Assembly (NCBI RefSeq): GCF_003112675.1
Contig: NZ_BFAY01000008.1
Location: 124,001 to 188,000 of the forward strand
Length of the DNA stretch: 64,000 nt
Source: Leptospira johnsonii
GTDB lineage: Bacteria; Spirochaetota; Leptospiria; Leptospirales; Leptospiraceae
Direction: 5' to 3'
The notes beneath the pieces are model-generated. The model was not told the DNA's origin. It searched no databases and saw nothing but the letters and a program-made list of their open reading frames with translations. The stretch's first letter is position 1; the number at the start of each line of letters is the position of its first letter. A program made the position numbers and the translations under genes. Positions 1 to 9,742 of this stretch are shown piece after piece.

Positions 1-2871
1 ATTTACGAATTCGTTCTAACAAGTGATCGTCATAATCCGGAAGAACTCAGGACCTATATGGAATGGGAACTTGCAAGAGAGATCAAATCCACCGAAGGGA
101 TTATCGACGTAAACATCATAGGCGGGGAAGCAAGACAGTACCAGATCAAGATAGATCCCCAAAGATTAGCAGTTCATAATATTACATTATCACAACTTTG
201 TGATAAACTGGAGACCGCAAACCAGAACACAGGTGGTGGTTACATCTTAAAAGGTGCGGAACAGATCGTGATCCGCGGAGAAAGCCAGTTCAAAACCGTA
301 GACGAGATCCGTAACGTAGCGGTCCAAACGGAAAGAGACGGGGTTCCACTACTCTTAGGACAAATCGCCACTGTAGAAACAGGTCCAGCACTTCGTTTTG
401 GACTTATGACCAAAGATGCCAAGGGAGAGGTTGTAGGTGCCACTGCAATGATGCTTATGGGCCAAAACTCTTTGGAAGTAGTAAAACGGGTCAAAGAAAA
501 GGTAGAAATCTTAAGAGCCAGACTTCCCGAAGGAATGAAGATCGTTACATTCTACGATCGTTCCGAATTTATCGGAAGAACGTTAGGTACCATCTTTACT
601 AACCTTGCAGAAGCCGCAGTACTCGTTATCATCGTTTTGATCTTTGCACTTGGAACAGTCAAAGGTGCACTCTTAGTCAGCTTATCCATTCCGATCCCAA
701 TGCTTGCCGCCACGATATTCATGAGAATGTTCGGCATCGTCGGTAACTTGATGTCTCTCGGAGCCTTAGACTTCGGACTCTTAGTGGATGGAACCATCGT
801 GATGTTGGAATCTGTTCTTCATGGTTTTATCTTAAAACAGGCTTTTTACGAACAACAAAATTCCCAAGAAGACAGAAAACTCGCAGCAGAACAGATCATC
901 ACAGATTCTTGCGTAAGAGTGGGAAGAGCCGCGGCATTCTCCGTGGGAATTATCTTGTTGGTATACCTACCCCTCATGACCTTAGAAGGTGTAGAAGGTA
1001 GAATGTTCAAACCTATGGCGATGACAGTCGTAATCTCCTTGGGTATGGCGCTTTTATTCTCTTTAACTACCTTCCCCGCTGCAGCAAGTATCCTATTCCA
1101 AACTCCAATATTCCATCATAGTAAGTTCTGGGACAGAGCGGAAGAAATCTATATGCGTCTCCTCGACTTCGGAATGGCTAACAAAAAGTTATTCTTAAGA
1201 GCGGGTTTAGGAGTATTTGCAGTTTCTTTAATATTAGGATCCACTTTAGGATCCGAATTCCTTCCACGCATAGACGAGGGAGAAATCGCAATTGATATCA
1301 AAAGACTTCCTTCCACATCCATCAATTATTCAAGAGATACGAATATGGAAATGGAAAAGGTAATCGCGCAGTTCCCGGAAGTAACAAGCGTAGTCAGCAA
1401 AATGGGACGAGGTGAATCCGCAGCGGAACCTATCGGAACCGAAGAAGGGGAATCTATGGTGAAACTCATTCCTCCTAAGGAATGGACAAGCGCTTCTTCT
1501 CGTGACGAACTCATGGACAAGATGAAGGATGCGATCCTAAAATCGGTTCCTTCCAGTACGATCTCACTTTCTCAACCGATCGAAAACAGAGTGAACGCAC
1601 TTCTTTCCGGATCCAAAGCGGATGTGGTGATCAAAATTTACGGAGATGATCTTCAAACCTTAAAAGACACTGCAGCAAAATTCGCAGACAAGATCAAAAA
1701 GGTTCCGGGTGCCGCAGACTTAAGAGTGCAAAGAGTTCTAGGACTTCCTTTAATCGAGATCAAAGCAGATAGACAAAAAATGGCGCGTTACGGAGTCGCC
1801 GCAGAAGAAATTCTCACCACGGTAGAATCATTACGTATCGGAAGAAAGGCAGGAAAAGTATTCGAAGGATTCAAACGATTCGACTTAGTCGTTCGTTTAC
1901 AATTGGATGTTTCGGATCTGGACAAACTGGAAAATATTCCAGTCATGACTTCCACCGGAGTTACAGTTCCCCTCGGGCAAGTAGCAACGATCGAACTTGT
2001 AGAAGGTCCCGCAGCAATTTATAGAGAATCCTTAAAACGTAGGATCATGGTAGAAGCCAACGTACGAGGAAGAGACTTAGTAGGTTTCGTAAACGAAGCG
2101 CAAAAAGTCACAGCGGAAATTGAAAAAAATCTTCCGGATGGTTATAGAACGGACTGGGGTGGCCAGTTCGAAAACTTCCAAAGAGCGAAGAATAGATTGA
2201 TGCTCGTGGTGCCGATCGCACTCGGGATCATCTTCGTGATGCTTATCGCCGCATTCGGAAACATATATTATGCGGCTGGAGTTTTTATAGTAGTCCCACT
2301 CGCAGTTGCAGGAGGGATCATAGGACTTGTACTTAGAGGTCTTCCGTTTAGTATTCCTGCGGGTGTCGGATTTATCGCAGTAAGCGGTATTGCAGTATTG
2401 AACGGAGTTGTATACGCCTCCACTCTCAAAGAAGAATTGGAAAAAGGGATCACTATCTCCAAGGCGGTATTGACTGCAGGACTAAATTCACTTCGTCCAG
2501 TAATGACAACTGAGATCATCGCAGCAGTAGGATTTATTCCAATGGCAATCTCCACGATGGCTGGAGCAGAAGTGCAAAGACCTTTGGCAACTGTGGTGAT
2601 CTTCGGAGTAATCGTTGCGACAGTTCTTTCCAGGGTACTTCTTCCAATCGTGATGGAATTCCTACTGAATATCTACCAAGACCAGGAAAGAAGAAAAGAA
2701 GCTCGTAAAAGAAAATTAGAGTCCGAGTTCCAAGCTTCCAGAGCCCAAGAAAGAATTCCGGAAACTCTAGAAGAAGTCTCCTGGGATTCAGAAGAGTTCC
2801 AGGAAGAACCGGAAGAAGTTTTGAGTTCTAAATCCAAACGATCTAAGAACGGGTTGAAGAAGAAAAAGTAA
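1..2871 (+). CDS. Heavy-metal efflux RND transporter permease (CusA/CzcA type), 5' end outside window
   Basis: The reading frame is open from base 1 ([17 protein letters not shown]...), so the gene starts upstream; 956 codons are visible. HME-RND pumps are inner-membrane proton antiporters that export divalent or monovalent metal ions through a periplasmic adaptor and outer-membrane channel. The fourth transmembrane segment has the HME charge pattern [14 protein letters not shown] (first Asp near base 770), where CzcA-like pumps carry their proton-relay Asp/Asp/Glu. Two large periplasmic loops and the second six-helix bundle are complete. The last ~75 residues are an unusual charged cytoplasmic tail ending in a Lys run. 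Roughly the first 140 residues of the family are missing only because of the window edge. Adaptor and channel genes, if linked, lie upstream. The metal specificity cannot be told from sequence. Confidence 0.9.
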   Translation: MYEFVLTSDRHNPEELRTYMEWELAREIKSTEGIIDVNIIGGEARQYQIKIDPQRLAVHNITLSQLCDKLETANQNTGGGYILKGAEQIVIRGESQFKTVDEIRNVAVQTERDGVPLLLGQIATVETGPALRFGLMTKDAKGEVVGATAMMLMGQNSLEVVKRVKEKVEILRARLPEGMKIVTFYDRSEFIGRTLGTIFTNLAEAAVLVIIVLIFALGTVKGALLVSLSIPIPMLAATIFMRMFGIVGNLMSLGALDFGLLVDGTIVMLESVLHGFILKQAFYEQQNSQEDRKLAAEQIITDSCVRVGRAAAFSVGIILLVYLPLMTLEGVEGRMFKPMAMTVVISLGMALLFSLTTFPAAASILFQTPIFHHSKFWDRAEEIYMRLLDFGMANKKLFLRAGLGVFAVSLILGSTLGSEFLPRIDEGEIAIDIKRLPSTSINYSRDTNMEMEKVIAQFPEVTSVVSKMGRGESAAEPIGTEEGESMVKLIPPKEWTSASSRDELMDKMKDAILKSVPSSTISLSQPIENRVNALLSGSKADVVIKIYGDDLQTLKDTAAKFADKIKKVPGAADLRVQRVLGLPLIEIKADRQKMARYGVAAEEILTTVESLRIGRKAGKVFEGFKRFDLVVRLQLDVSDLDKLENIPVMTSTGVTVPLGQVATIELVEGPAAIYRESLKRRIMVEANVRGRDLVGFVNEAQKVTAEIEKNLPDGYRTDWGGQFENFQRAKNRLMLVVPIALGIIFVMLIAAFGNIYYAAGVFIVVPLAVAGGIIGLVLRGLPFSIPAGVGFIAVSGIAVLNGVVYASTLKEELEKGITISKAVLTAGLNSLRPVMTTEIIAAVGFIPMAISTMAGAEVQRPLATVVIFGVIVATVLSRVLLPIVMEFLLNIYQDQERRKEARKRKLESEFQASRAQERIPETLEEVSWDSEEFQEEPEEVLSSKSKRSKNGLKKKK

Positions 2872-2873
2872 AC

Positions 2874-3473
2874 TTACTTTTTACTCTTCAACCCAGATAG
2901 AATCGTAGTCACGACGGATCTTAAAAATTCGATCCGATCCTCTTCTATATTATCAAACACCATACGGGGATGATGAAAAGCGGCCGTCCCTTCGAAAATG
3001 ATCCTTGCACCTTCTCTTGGAGTATTACAAAAAAATAATCCTTTTTGCATTCCTTCTTGGACCATCTTATCCAATTGTTCATACATTGTCTGGATATGTT
3101 TTTTAACGAACGGTCTTGTTTTTTCTGCGGAATTATTGAATGCAGTATAAATTCTTGGATCTGACTGGACCTTCTCCCTTTTCATTTTATGGAGGGTCAT
3201 GAGCCATTCCAGGATCCTTTCTTCCAAAGGACCGGTCTTTGCAGAAATTTCTGCAAGAGCAAGATCGATACGATCCAACCATCTTTTAGAAATAGAATCG
3301 AGTAACGCTTCTTTATCTGCGAAATGTTTGTATAAGGCGGCGTGACTTAGATTCAGGTTTCTAGCCACGTCTGTAAGTTTCAAACGCTCGACGCCGTTTC
3401 TTCTGATCTCAATCTCTGCGGCATCGAGCACTTTTTCTTGTAGTTCTTCTGGCTTTAAACCTGTTTTAGGCAT
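2874..3473 (-). CDS. TetR/AcrR family transcriptional regulator
   Basis: A 199-residue one-component repressor. The N-terminal helix-turn-helix (residues ~30-56, LTDVARNLNLSHAALYKHFADKEALL) is the classic TetR DNA-binding motif. The C-terminal ~140 residues form the all-helical ligand/dimer domain, whose ligand cannot be predicted. The ATG lies 3 bases after the stop of the upstream aldo/keto reductase gene on the same strand, so the two form an operon. A perfect 13-bp inverted repeat upstream of the reductase (4476-4520) is the natural autoregulatory operator. It converges on the RND pump gene, ending 2 bases from its stop, so control of that pump is possible but not shown. Confidence 0.9.
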   Translation of the reverse strand: MPKTGLKPEELQEKVLDAAEIEIRRNGVERLKLTDVARNLNLSHAALYKHFADKEALLDSISKRWLDRIDLALAEISAKTGPLEERILEWLMTLHKMKREKVQSDPRIYTAFNNSAEKTRPFVKKHIQTMYEQLDKMVQEGMQKGLFFCNTPREGARIIFEGTAAFHHPRMVFDNIEEDRIEFLRSVVTTILSGLKSKK

Positions 3474-3476
3474 CTC

Positions 3477-4466
3477 TCATTTAACGACAAGCTGCATCGA
3501 ATGAGAAGGATATCTATCTCCTTGGAAAGCGCCTTCTGGAAAAGACTCATCCAGGGTTTTCAATTCTTCCGCACTTAAGGTGACCGAAAGTGCATCTAAA
3601 TTTTCCCTTAGACTTACTCTCCTTGTGGAACCGATCAGAGGAACAATATCCTCTCCTCTGTGAAGCACCCAAGCGATAGCAAGTTGGGCAGTAGTGCAAC
3701 CCTTCTTCTTTGCAAGCTCTTGAAGCAGACTCACACGTTCCAAATTCACTTCAAGGTTTTTTCCCTGGAAACGAGGAGAAATGGATCTAAAATCAGGAAC
3801 ACCCAACGCGCTTTCTATCTTTCCAGTCAAAAGTCCCCTTCCTACAATTCCGTACGGAACAATTCCCACTCCGAGTTCTCTCGCAGTTTGTAGGAGTTCC
3901 TTCTCTATTACACGAGTTGCCAAAGAATATTCCACTTCCAAAGCGGTGACTGGATGAACCTTATGAGCCCTTCTCAAATTTTCAGGAGAAGCTTCCGAAA
4001 GTCCGAGATAACGCACATATCCTTCCTTGATCAGATCTGCAATTGCACCTACAGTTTCCTCGATCGGAATTTCTGGATCGACCCGAGACGCTTGGTAAAT
4101 ATCGATCACGTCCACTCCGAGCCGAGTGAGAGAATGTGCGGCAAAGTTTTTCACTGAGTTCGGTCGAAAATCGTATCCGATAAACGCTCCCGATGGACTG
4201 CGAAGTCCTCCAAACTTAACGCTGATCAAGGGCTTATTCTTTCTTCGCTTCAATGCTTCGGAGATCAAAAGTTCGTTATGACCAGTTCCGTAGAAGTCCC
4301 CCGTATTCAGGAAATTGATCCCGGAATCCAAAGCTTCATGGATAGTAGCAATGGATTCTTCTCTGTTTCTGGTCTCTTTTGTTCCGTAAAAGTCCGACAT
4401 CCCCATACAACCCAAGCCAACTTGGGAAACCTCAGGACCGTTTTTACCTAATTTTCTCAGTTTCAT
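3477..4466 (-). CDS. Aldo/keto reductase
   Basis: A 329-residue (alpha/beta)8-barrel NAD(P)H-dependent oxidoreductase. The start MKLRKLGKNGPEVSQVGLGCMGMS is typical. Catalytic Asp and Tyr are in TGDFYGTGHNE (residues ~56-66) and the Lys is in ISVKFGG. At the site of the usual catalytic His (Y-x-H-RVDP) the sequence reads YQASRVDP. I recall that a known subgroup reading IYRPARLDP also lacks this His, so the change is probably a subfamily trait rather than decay. First gene of an operon with the downstream tetR, whose product probably represses both in response to a reactive carbonyl or xenobiotic; the substrate is unknown. Confidence 0.88.
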   Translation of the reverse strand: MKLRKLGKNGPEVSQVGLGCMGMSDFYGTKETRNREESIATIHEALDSGINFLNTGDFYGTGHNELLISEALKRRKNKPLISVKFGGLRSPSGAFIGYDFRPNSVKNFAAHSLTRLGVDVIDIYQASRVDPEIPIEETVGAIADLIKEGYVRYLGLSEASPENLRRAHKVHPVTALEVEYSLATRVIEKELLQTARELGVGIVPYGIVGRGLLTGKIESALGVPDFRSISPRFQGKNLEVNLERVSLLQELAKKKGCTTAQLAIAWVLHRGEDIVPLIGSTRRVSLRENLDALSVTLSAEELKTLDESFPEGAFQGDRYPSHSMQLVVK

Positions 4467-4475
4467 TAGAAACCT

Positions 4476-4520
4476 CCATTTAGTTACATATTACATTTTA
4501 TATTATTTGTAACTAAATGG
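4476..4520. promoter_or_regulatory. Long inverted repeat, probable TetR operator
   Basis: CCATTTAGTTACA (4476-4488) and its exact reverse complement TGTAACTAAATGG (4508-4520) flank a 19-bp AT-rich spacer. It sits immediately upstream of the aldo/keto reductase-tetR operon (ATG at 4466) and in the divergent promoter region of the ThyX-like gene. Local autoregulation by the TetR protein is inferred. The left arm overlaps the ribosome-binding region of the reductase. Confidence 0.6.
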
Positions 4521-4544
4521 CAAGCCTTTTCTGGTCCTGATTTT

Positions 4545-4560
4545 TGTGGGAATTCCCACA
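4545..4560. repeat. Intergenic 16-bp palindrome, member of the TGTNGGARYTCCNACA family
   Basis: TGTGGGAATTCCCACA is a perfect 16-bp palindrome, the most symmetric of eight related sites in this window. It lies between the TetR-type operator and the start of the ThyX-like gene. Confidence 0.6.
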
Positions 4561-4618
4561 TTTCTTGCTTTTCGCTTTCCGACATAATACCATTCTAGCG
4601 TTCCGGAGTAGCAAATCC

Positions 4619-6193
4619 ATGGACCACCAAAAACCCATTGTACAACTTTTAGATGCGACTAGAGAACCTTTCAATCTAGCGATCGCTTCTGCTAGGACTT
4701 GCTATTCTTCCAAGGGGATTTTGCTCCCTGAGGACATGATCCGGACTGAAAAATCTCTGGAGATCAGGGATAAGGTGGCCAAATCGACTAAAAAGGCGGG
4801 CCATCTCACCACAAGACAACATCCCCATTTTATATTCACTTTGGACAAGGTATCTCGTCAGTTCGTATGGTCCTTTCTGCATTCTCATCCGTACTATAAT
4901 TCGGAGCAGGTCAGCCAAAGATATGTGGAAGTTAAAAAGGAAAATTATTATATTCCCCCTACTCTTTCAGGCAAGCAGAAGGAACTTTATCTGGAAGCTG
5001 TTGAATCTGCGTCTAACGCATACTTTGAATTCGTAGAACTCTTACATCCGTTCATTCAGGACGAATACTTCCTGGTATACAAAGCTAGAGCTAATTATCC
5101 TGAAAAATGGCAGCAGCCAATCAAGAAGAAGTGTCTGGAAGTGGCACGTTACCTTCTTCCTTTGGGAACTTATACTTATTTATATCATTCAGTAAACGGA
5201 CTCACTCTGCACAGATACCATCGTCTGATGAATTCTTTCGATGTTCCAGAAGAACAACGCCTTGTTGTGGAAGAGATGATCGAAAAAGTAAAAGAGATCG
5301 ATCCTCTTTATGTGGAAGAAATGGATGATCCGATCCCTCTAGAAGAAACTGCAGAGTATAAATTTTTCAAGGACTTCTACCAAGATAGTTCTTCCGAATA
5401 TAGACCGGAAGCGGCTAAAAATTTTGTAAGAGAATTCGACGAAGATATGGATAACCGTTATTCCAAATTGGTTTCCTATTCTTCCAACGGTCCTGAAGTT
5501 TTGGCTTCTTCGGTCCGTGCGGTTTTAGGTTTATCTAAAAATTCTTTAAACGACGAAGAAGCGATCCGACTCGTGATGGATCCTTCCAAAAACAAACATC
5601 TGACTTCTACTCTTAACGAGACTACGATGAGCCCTCTTTCGAGAGCGATGTTCAATGTGCATTATTCTTTCAAAAAAAGGATCTCTCATTCTGCAGATAG
5701 CCAAGACCAAAGACATAGAATGGTGCCTGGTTCCCGTCCTGTGCTTATGAGCCAGTATACAGGAATGCCGGACTATATCGTTCCCAAAGTTGTATTAAAA
5801 TATCCTCAATTAGAAGAAACTTATAGAAGAAGAATGGACGGCATTTTTAAGAGCCTGAACCGTTTTATAGAAGCGGGAGGATCTCCTGAACATGCTTCTT
5901 ATCTACTTCCGAACGCATTCCCGGTCCGTTTTTATGAAAGCGGGGATCTATTGAACCTTCATCATAAATGGAGAGCGAGAACCTGTTATAATGCTCAGGA
6001 GGAGATTTTCCAGGCTTCCATCAATGAACTCATGGATCTGACAAAGGTCCAACCTGAAATCGCGAAATGGATCAAGGCTCCTTGCTGGATCCGTTTGCAA
6101 GGTGATATCAAACCTTATTGCCCGGAAGGGGATCATTATTGCGGAACCCAGGTGTGGAAAAGAGAATTGGACGAGTACGATAGAACTCTCTAA
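4619..6193 (+). CDS. Tandem ThyX-like (FAD-dependent thymidylate synthase-like) protein with degenerate signature motifs
   Basis: A 524-residue protein resembling two ThyX domains. ThyX makes dTMP from dUMP using FAD and methylene-tetrahydrofolate, with the signature RHRxxSxNExSxRY. In the first half (residues ~88-102) the equivalent stretch is [14 protein letters not shown], which keeps the SxRY end but lacks both Arg of RHR. In the second half (~354-366) it is [15 protein letters not shown], also degenerate. ThyX is ~220-250 residues, so this is a double-length paralogue whose activity is uncertain. Start: the frame is open back to a TTG at 4544, but the ATG at 4619 has GGAG 10 bases upstream and begins right before the conserved [13 protein letters not shown], so it is preferred. 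It stands alone. Alternative: a non-catalytic or differently acting flavoprotein. Confidence 0.7.
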   Translation: MDHQKPIVQLLDATREPFNLAIASARTCYSSKGILLPEDMIRTEKSLEIRDKVAKSTKKAGHLTTRQHPHFIFTLDKVSRQFVWSFLHSHPYYNSEQVSQRYVEVKKENYYIPPTLSGKQKELYLEAVESASNAYFEFVELLHPFIQDEYFLVYKARANYPEKWQQPIKKKCLEVARYLLPLGTYTYLYHSVNGLTLHRYHRLMNSFDVPEEQRLVVEEMIEKVKEIDPLYVEEMDDPIPLEETAEYKFFKDFYQDSSSEYRPEAAKNFVREFDEDMDNRYSKLVSYSSNGPEVLASSVRAVLGLSKNSLNDEEAIRLVMDPSKNKHLTSTLNETTMSPLSRAMFNVHYSFKKRISHSADSQDQRHRMVPGSRPVLMSQYTGMPDYIVPKVVLKYPQLEETYRRRMDGIFKSLNRFIEAGGSPEHASYLLPNAFPVRFYESGDLLNLHHKWRARTCYNAQEEIFQASINELMDLTKVQPEIAKWIKAPCWIRLQGDIKPYCPEGDHYCGTQVWKRELDEYDRTL

Positions 6194-6207
6194 TCTTTCG
6201 GAAAGTT

Positions 6208-6372
6208 TTATCTAGTTTCTATTCTAAAAATTTTCCCGCCGTAGTCCACTACGTAGGTCTCTCCGTTTGCATCTTCTCCAAAAGAAGATACATTGGAAGA
6301 AAATCCCATTTCGGAAGTATGCTCTATGAGTCCATTCACCTTGGTCCCATCTTTGTTTAATTTATTATCCTT
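6208..6372 (-). pseudogene. C-terminal remnant of a glucose/sorbosone dehydrogenase-type (PQQ beta-propeller) protein
   Basis: On the minus strand a 54-codon open stretch ends in TAA at 6208-6210 and reads ...NGLIEHTSEMGFSSNVSSFGEDANGETYVVDYGGKIFRIETR (split here: SSFGEDANGETYVVDYGG is the recognisable part). That pattern is the last propeller blade of the glucose/sorbosone dehydrogenase family. It is preceded in frame by TAG (6373-6375), has no plausible start, and its upstream part is missing because the divergent amidohydrolase begins at 6479. I read it as a gene remnant. It fills most of the 285-base gap between the ThyX-like gene and the amidohydrolase. Confidence 0.6.
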
Positions 6373-6478
6373 CTAACTTAAAAAAACAAGCCGAAAGGCC
6401 GAGCTTCTCTCTTTTCGAAAAAATAAAAAAAGAAAGGACTAAAAACCGATTTAGGAGTAAATCATCCTAGAGCAGATC

Positions 6479-7657
6479 ATGAAAACAGTCTCCCCTACAA
6501 GGACCGAAGAACTGGTCCAATACCGCAGATTCATTCACAAACATCCCGAGCTTAGATACGAAGAAGTCGGGACAGCGGATTTCGTTTCTAAACATCTTAA
6601 ATCCTTAGGTTATACTTTCCAAACCGGGATCGCAAAAACAGGGATCGCTTGTTTGGTAGATTCAGGAAAACCGGGCAAAACTCTTTTGGTAAGAGCGGAT
6701 ATGGATGCCCTTCCTATCTTCGAAGAGAACAAGACGGATTATACTTCCGTTCACGAAGGAGTCATGCATGCCTGCGGTCATGACGCACATACTTCCGTTT
6801 TAATGGGACTTGCTTCGGAGCTAAAGGAAAATCCAAGTGCGATTGTTCCAAAAGGAAGAGTCTTGTTGGTATTCCAACCAGCTGAAGAAGGCGGACAAGG
6901 TGCAGACAAAATGATAGAAGAAGGAATATTAGAAAAATACGATGTATCCGCCGCCTTCGCTCTTCACGTATGGAATCATATACCTGTAGGAAAAATAGGA
7001 GTCGTAGACGGCCCAATGATGGCCGCAGTAGACGAGTTCCAGATCACAGTCCAAGGGATTAGCGGTCACGGTGCCATGCCGCAACATACTGTGGATCCTA
7101 TATTAGTAGCTTCTCATATTGTTACTTCCCTCCAAAGTATCGTGTCCAGAAATACCGACCCTCTGGATTCATGTGTGGTCACAGTGGGTGCGTTCCATGC
7201 AGGACATGCATTCAACGTAATTTCCGAAACTGCAGAGCTAAAAGGTACAATCCGCACATTCACCAAAGAAATGTTCGATAAGGCACCCGAGTTATTCAAA
7301 AGAGTCGTAGAAAATACTGCCTCTGCTTTTGGTGCAAAGGCGATCATACGCTATGAAAGAACGAACGCTCCTACGATCAATCATCCTGAAATGGCGAATA
7401 TTGTCAGAAATGCATCTGAAAATATTTTAGGTCCTAACTCGGTCACAGAAGAACATGCCAAGACAATGGGCGGAGAGGATTTCTCCGCGTTCTTGATGAA
7501 AGTCCCTGGATGTTATTTCTTCGTCGGCTCCATGAACGAAGAGAAAGGCCTCACTCATCCGCACCATAGTTCCAAATTTGATATAGACGAGACCTCGCTT
7601 CCCATCGGTCTGTCTGTGATGAAGGAAGCGATCCGACTTTATCTGGAAACTCATTGA
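6479..7657 (+). CDS. M20D family amidohydrolase (N-acyl-amino-acid/hippurate hydrolase type)
   Basis: A 392-residue cytosolic metallohydrolase that removes acyl groups from N-acyl-amino acids. Visible metal and catalytic motifs: ADMDALPI (~75), [15 protein letters not shown] with the M20D Cys and His ligands (~98-112), the [11 protein letters not shown]lu pair (~138-148), the dimerisation-lid GHGAMPQ (~198), and GGEDFSAF plus [10 protein letters not shown] near the C-terminus. Length matches HipO/AmaA/IAA-amino-acid hydrolases. An in-frame stop at 6458 fixes the ATG as the first possible start; the ribosome-binding site is weak. Monocistronic between a gene remnant and a convergent small gene. 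The acyl and amino-acid preference is not predictable. Confidence 0.88.
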   Translation: MKTVSPTRTEELVQYRRFIHKHPELRYEEVGTADFVSKHLKSLGYTFQTGIAKTGIACLVDSGKPGKTLLVRADMDALPIFEENKTDYTSVHEGVMHACGHDAHTSVLMGLASELKENPSAIVPKGRVLLVFQPAEEGGQGADKMIEEGILEKYDVSAAFALHVWNHIPVGKIGVVDGPMMAAVDEFQITVQGISGHGAMPQHTVDPILVASHIVTSLQSIVSRNTDPLDSCVVTVGAFHAGHAFNVISETAELKGTIRTFTKEMFDKAPELFKRVVENTASAFGAKAIIRYERTNAPTINHPEMANIVRNASENILGPNSVTEEHAKTMGGEDFSAFLMKVPGCYFFVGSMNEEKGLTHPHHSSKFDIDETSLPIGLSVMKEAIRLYLETH

Positions 7658-7675
7658 GGATCTGAAGGGTTACCG

Positions 7676-7691
7676 TGTAGGAGTTCCTATA
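7676..7691. repeat. Intergenic palindrome, TGTNGGARYTCCNACA family
   Basis: TGTAGGAGTTCCTATA. Just downstream (about 7700-7723) is a decayed second copy, ATCCGCATATGAGAACTCCA, which resembles the flank of the copy at 24238 (TCCGCATGTAGGAACTCC). The site lies between convergent genes. Confidence 0.5.
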
Positions 7692-7732
7692 TCGCATACA
7701 ATCCGCATATGAGAACTCCACTTGCGCAGATA

Positions 7733-8158
7733 TCAAGCTCCCCAGGGTAAAAATTTCTCCTCGTTTTTTGCAATTTCCTTTTTTAACTCCAGATTTTCCT
7801 TTTGAAACCGAAATCCGGAACTCAAGATCCATTCCATTCTCAATAGTGAACTTAAAAAACTGCTCGTCGAAACATTCCTTTCTTTAGCATAACCCATTGC
7901 TTCCCAATAATCGGAACCATAAACCCGGATCCTTTTCCTAGAATCGCTACTTTTTACTTTTTCAAAATTCAATTTAGGGATTTTGCCCCTTTGCTTTCTT
8001 TCTCTAAATGAAGAGAGTACAACGTCTAGGATCTCCTTCGGTTCTCCCAAATGAAGTACCGCATCTCTCCAAATCGACTCCATTTCCAAGGGGATTCTCC
8101 AATCTATTTGGATCGTTCCCTTATTCTCTATAATTTGTTTTCTAAAAACTTCTTCCAT
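7733..8158 (-). CDS. Small hypothetical protein with a ribbon-helix-helix-like segment
   Basis: 141 residues, no family recognised over the full length. Residues ~77-110 (IRVYGSDYWEAMGYAKERN then VSTSSFLSSLLRMEW) have the beta-strand / helix / S-x-S-x-FLxxLLR layout seen in Arc/CopG-type DNA-binding proteins, so a DNA-binding role is possible. The N-terminal half (IDWRIPLEMESIWRDAVLHLG) is unplaced and the C-terminus is a short charged coiled-coil-like helix. GGGAG lies 7-8 bases before the ATG, which supports this as a real gene. It is single and is flanked by palindromic repeats on both sides. Confidence 0.6.
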   Translation of the reverse strand: MEEVFRKQIIENKGTIQIDWRIPLEMESIWRDAVLHLGEPKEILDVVLSSFRERKQRGKIPKLNFEKVKSSDSRKRIRVYGSDYWEAMGYAKERNVSTSSFLSSLLRMEWILSSGFRFQKENLELKKEIAKNEEKFLPWGA

Positions 8159-8249
8159 ATTCGCTCCCGAACGTTAAGATCGAATCCACAATATAGAATG
8201 AATACCATCAAATGAAAAACAGACGGAATATTAAAATTTTTGAATTTAG

Positions 8250-8283
8250 TTCGTCTTAGATAAGAATCAGCGGCTAAGACGAA
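8250..8283. other. Stem-loop in the 292-base gap between the RHH-like gene and pepP
   Basis: TTCGTCTTAG (8250-8259) pairs perfectly with CTAAGACGAA (8274-8283) across a 14-base loop. It lies downstream of pepP and upstream of the leftward small gene, with no T-run, so it is not a convincing terminator. Apart from this and the palindrome at 8395-8410 I see nothing coding in 8159-8450. Confidence 0.4.
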
Positions 8284-8394
8284 AACTTTGGAGACGTAAA
8301 CAAGAATTCTAAGCCGCGGTCAATCGTAAAATCGACGGCTCCATAACTCTCAAAAGGATATGTGGAATCAATATTCCGGAGAAAATTATAAAGA

Positions 8395-8410
8395 TGTTAG
8401 AATTCCAACA
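8395..8410. repeat. Intergenic palindrome, TGTNGGARYTCCNACA family
   Basis: TGTTAGAATTCCAACA, extended to a 20-bp near-palindrome by flanking GA/TC (8393-8412) with one mismatched pair. It lies just downstream of the pepP stop. Confidence 0.5.
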
Positions 8411-8450
8411 TCCTAAGTGAGTGACAACTGGGGATATGATTGAAAAGATA

Positions 8451-9740
8451 CTAGGCTCGCATCGCCTCGATCTCATCTACTTCTTTTGCGATCATAGAAG
8501 TTAGGACAACCGGATTATCTCCATTCACCAAAACGTCGTCCTCGATCCTGACTCCGATCCCTCTAAACCCTACAGGGATAGTTTCATCTGTAGGATCGAA
8601 ATAAAGACCTGGCTCCACAGTTACAACGAGGCCGTTCTGCATAGGTTTACTTTTTCCATTCTCGAAATAACGACCCACATCATGCACATCCATTCCTAGA
8701 TAATGGCCTGTCCTATGCATATAAAATCTGCGGTATTCTCCCTTCTCTAAGATCTCCGAAAGTTCTCCCTTTAACAGACCAAGATCGATCAATCCTGAAG
8801 TCAGGTTTTTTACTGTCTTCTCATGGACCGCATTGAACTCCACGCCTTGTCTCGTATCTAAGATCGCTTGTTTCTGCACATCCAAGACCAATTGGTAAAT
8901 GGTTCTTTGTTCCGAAGTGAATTTTTTCCCGGATGGGAAAACGCGAGTAACGTCTGCAGTATAATAATCCTTTTCCGCTCCGCTATCCACTAAGATAAGC
9001 TCGTTATCACCTATCTTTGCACGGTTGGTGGTATAATGAAGAATGGTGGCATTTTTTCCTGCAGCGACTATATGGCCGTAACCTCCACCCCAGGCGCCAT
9101 GTTTTAAATATTCGGATTCCAGAATGGACTCTAATTCGAATTCGTACATTCCCACCTTGGTCTCTCTAAATAATCTTTCGTGACCGAGAGCGGTGATCCT
9201 GGAAGATTCTTTTAATTTTTCAATCTCTTCCGGAGATTTGAACATTCTCATTTCATGAAGAAAATTAGGGATTTCCCACCTTTGGGGACCGAATTTACCT
9301 TCTCTCAATCTTCTGTTCAAAGAGCTGATGAGTTCGAGTAACTCGGAATCCCTCTTGGAGTCCTTTCCAAAAAAATGATATAAGGTGAACTGGTTCGTGA
9401 GAATATCAGAAATTTTAGAATCCCATTCTCCTAAGTCGAAACTATGATCTAGCTCTAACTTTTTTTTGATCTCTTCTTTTCCGAGACGGATACCGGTCCA
9501 AATTTCTTTTTCCTTATCTTTAGGAAGTGCAAAATGAGAGGAGAAGTCCCTACGTAAGACCAAAACACCGTCTTCTTCCTCGATGCCTGTCAGATAATAA
9601 TAATCGGAATCTTGCCTGAACTTATACTCCACATCTCTATTACGGATTTTTTGAGGAGCGGCAAAGACCAGTAGGACTTCCGACTCCTTTAAAAGATTCT
9701 GAACGTTTCGGATCCGTTTTCTAAAAATGTTTTGGTCCAT
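8451..9740 (-). CDS. pepP: Xaa-Pro aminopeptidase (aminopeptidase P, M24B)
   Basis: A 429-residue dimanganese peptidase that removes the N-terminal residue ahead of proline. The N-terminal creatinase-like domain contains YKFRQDSDYYYLTGIEE (~50). The pita-bread catalytic domain has all five metal ligands: VDSGAEKDYYTADVTRVFP (two Asp), MHRTGHYLGMDVHDVG (His), VEPGLYF (Glu) and GVRIEDDVLV (Glu). Start: the frame runs on upstream to 9806, but ATG 9738-9740 with AGGA 7 bases ahead starts MDQNIFRKRIRN and leaves 2 bases after the glycosyltransferase stop. It is the last gene of the leftward operon thiolase-like / GT9 / pepP. The operon link looks like transcriptional convenience rather than a shared pathway. 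Confidence 0.9.
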   Translation of the reverse strand: MDQNIFRKRIRNVQNLLKESEVLLVFAAPQKIRNRDVEYKFRQDSDYYYLTGIEEEDGVLVLRRDFSSHFALPKDKEKEIWTGIRLGKEEIKKKLELDHSFDLGEWDSKISDILTNQFTLYHFFGKDSKRDSELLELISSLNRRLREGKFGPQRWEIPNFLHEMRMFKSPEEIEKLKESSRITALGHERLFRETKVGMYEFELESILESEYLKHGAWGGGYGHIVAAGKNATILHYTTNRAKIGDNELILVDSGAEKDYYTADVTRVFPSGKKFTSEQRTIYQLVLDVQKQAILDTRQGVEFNAVHEKTVKNLTSGLIDLGLLKGELSEILEKGEYRRFYMHRTGHYLGMDVHDVGRYFENGKSKPMQNGLVVTVEPGLYFDPTDETIPVGFRGIGVRIEDDVLVNGDNPVVLTSMIAKEVDEIEAMRA

Positions 9741-9742
9741 AA

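Noticed and set aside
6380..6412. Possible minus-strand terminator, GGCCTTTCGGCTTG followed by a T-run
   Set aside because: Only a 3-4 bp stem can be drawn, and no complete gene on that strand ends there.
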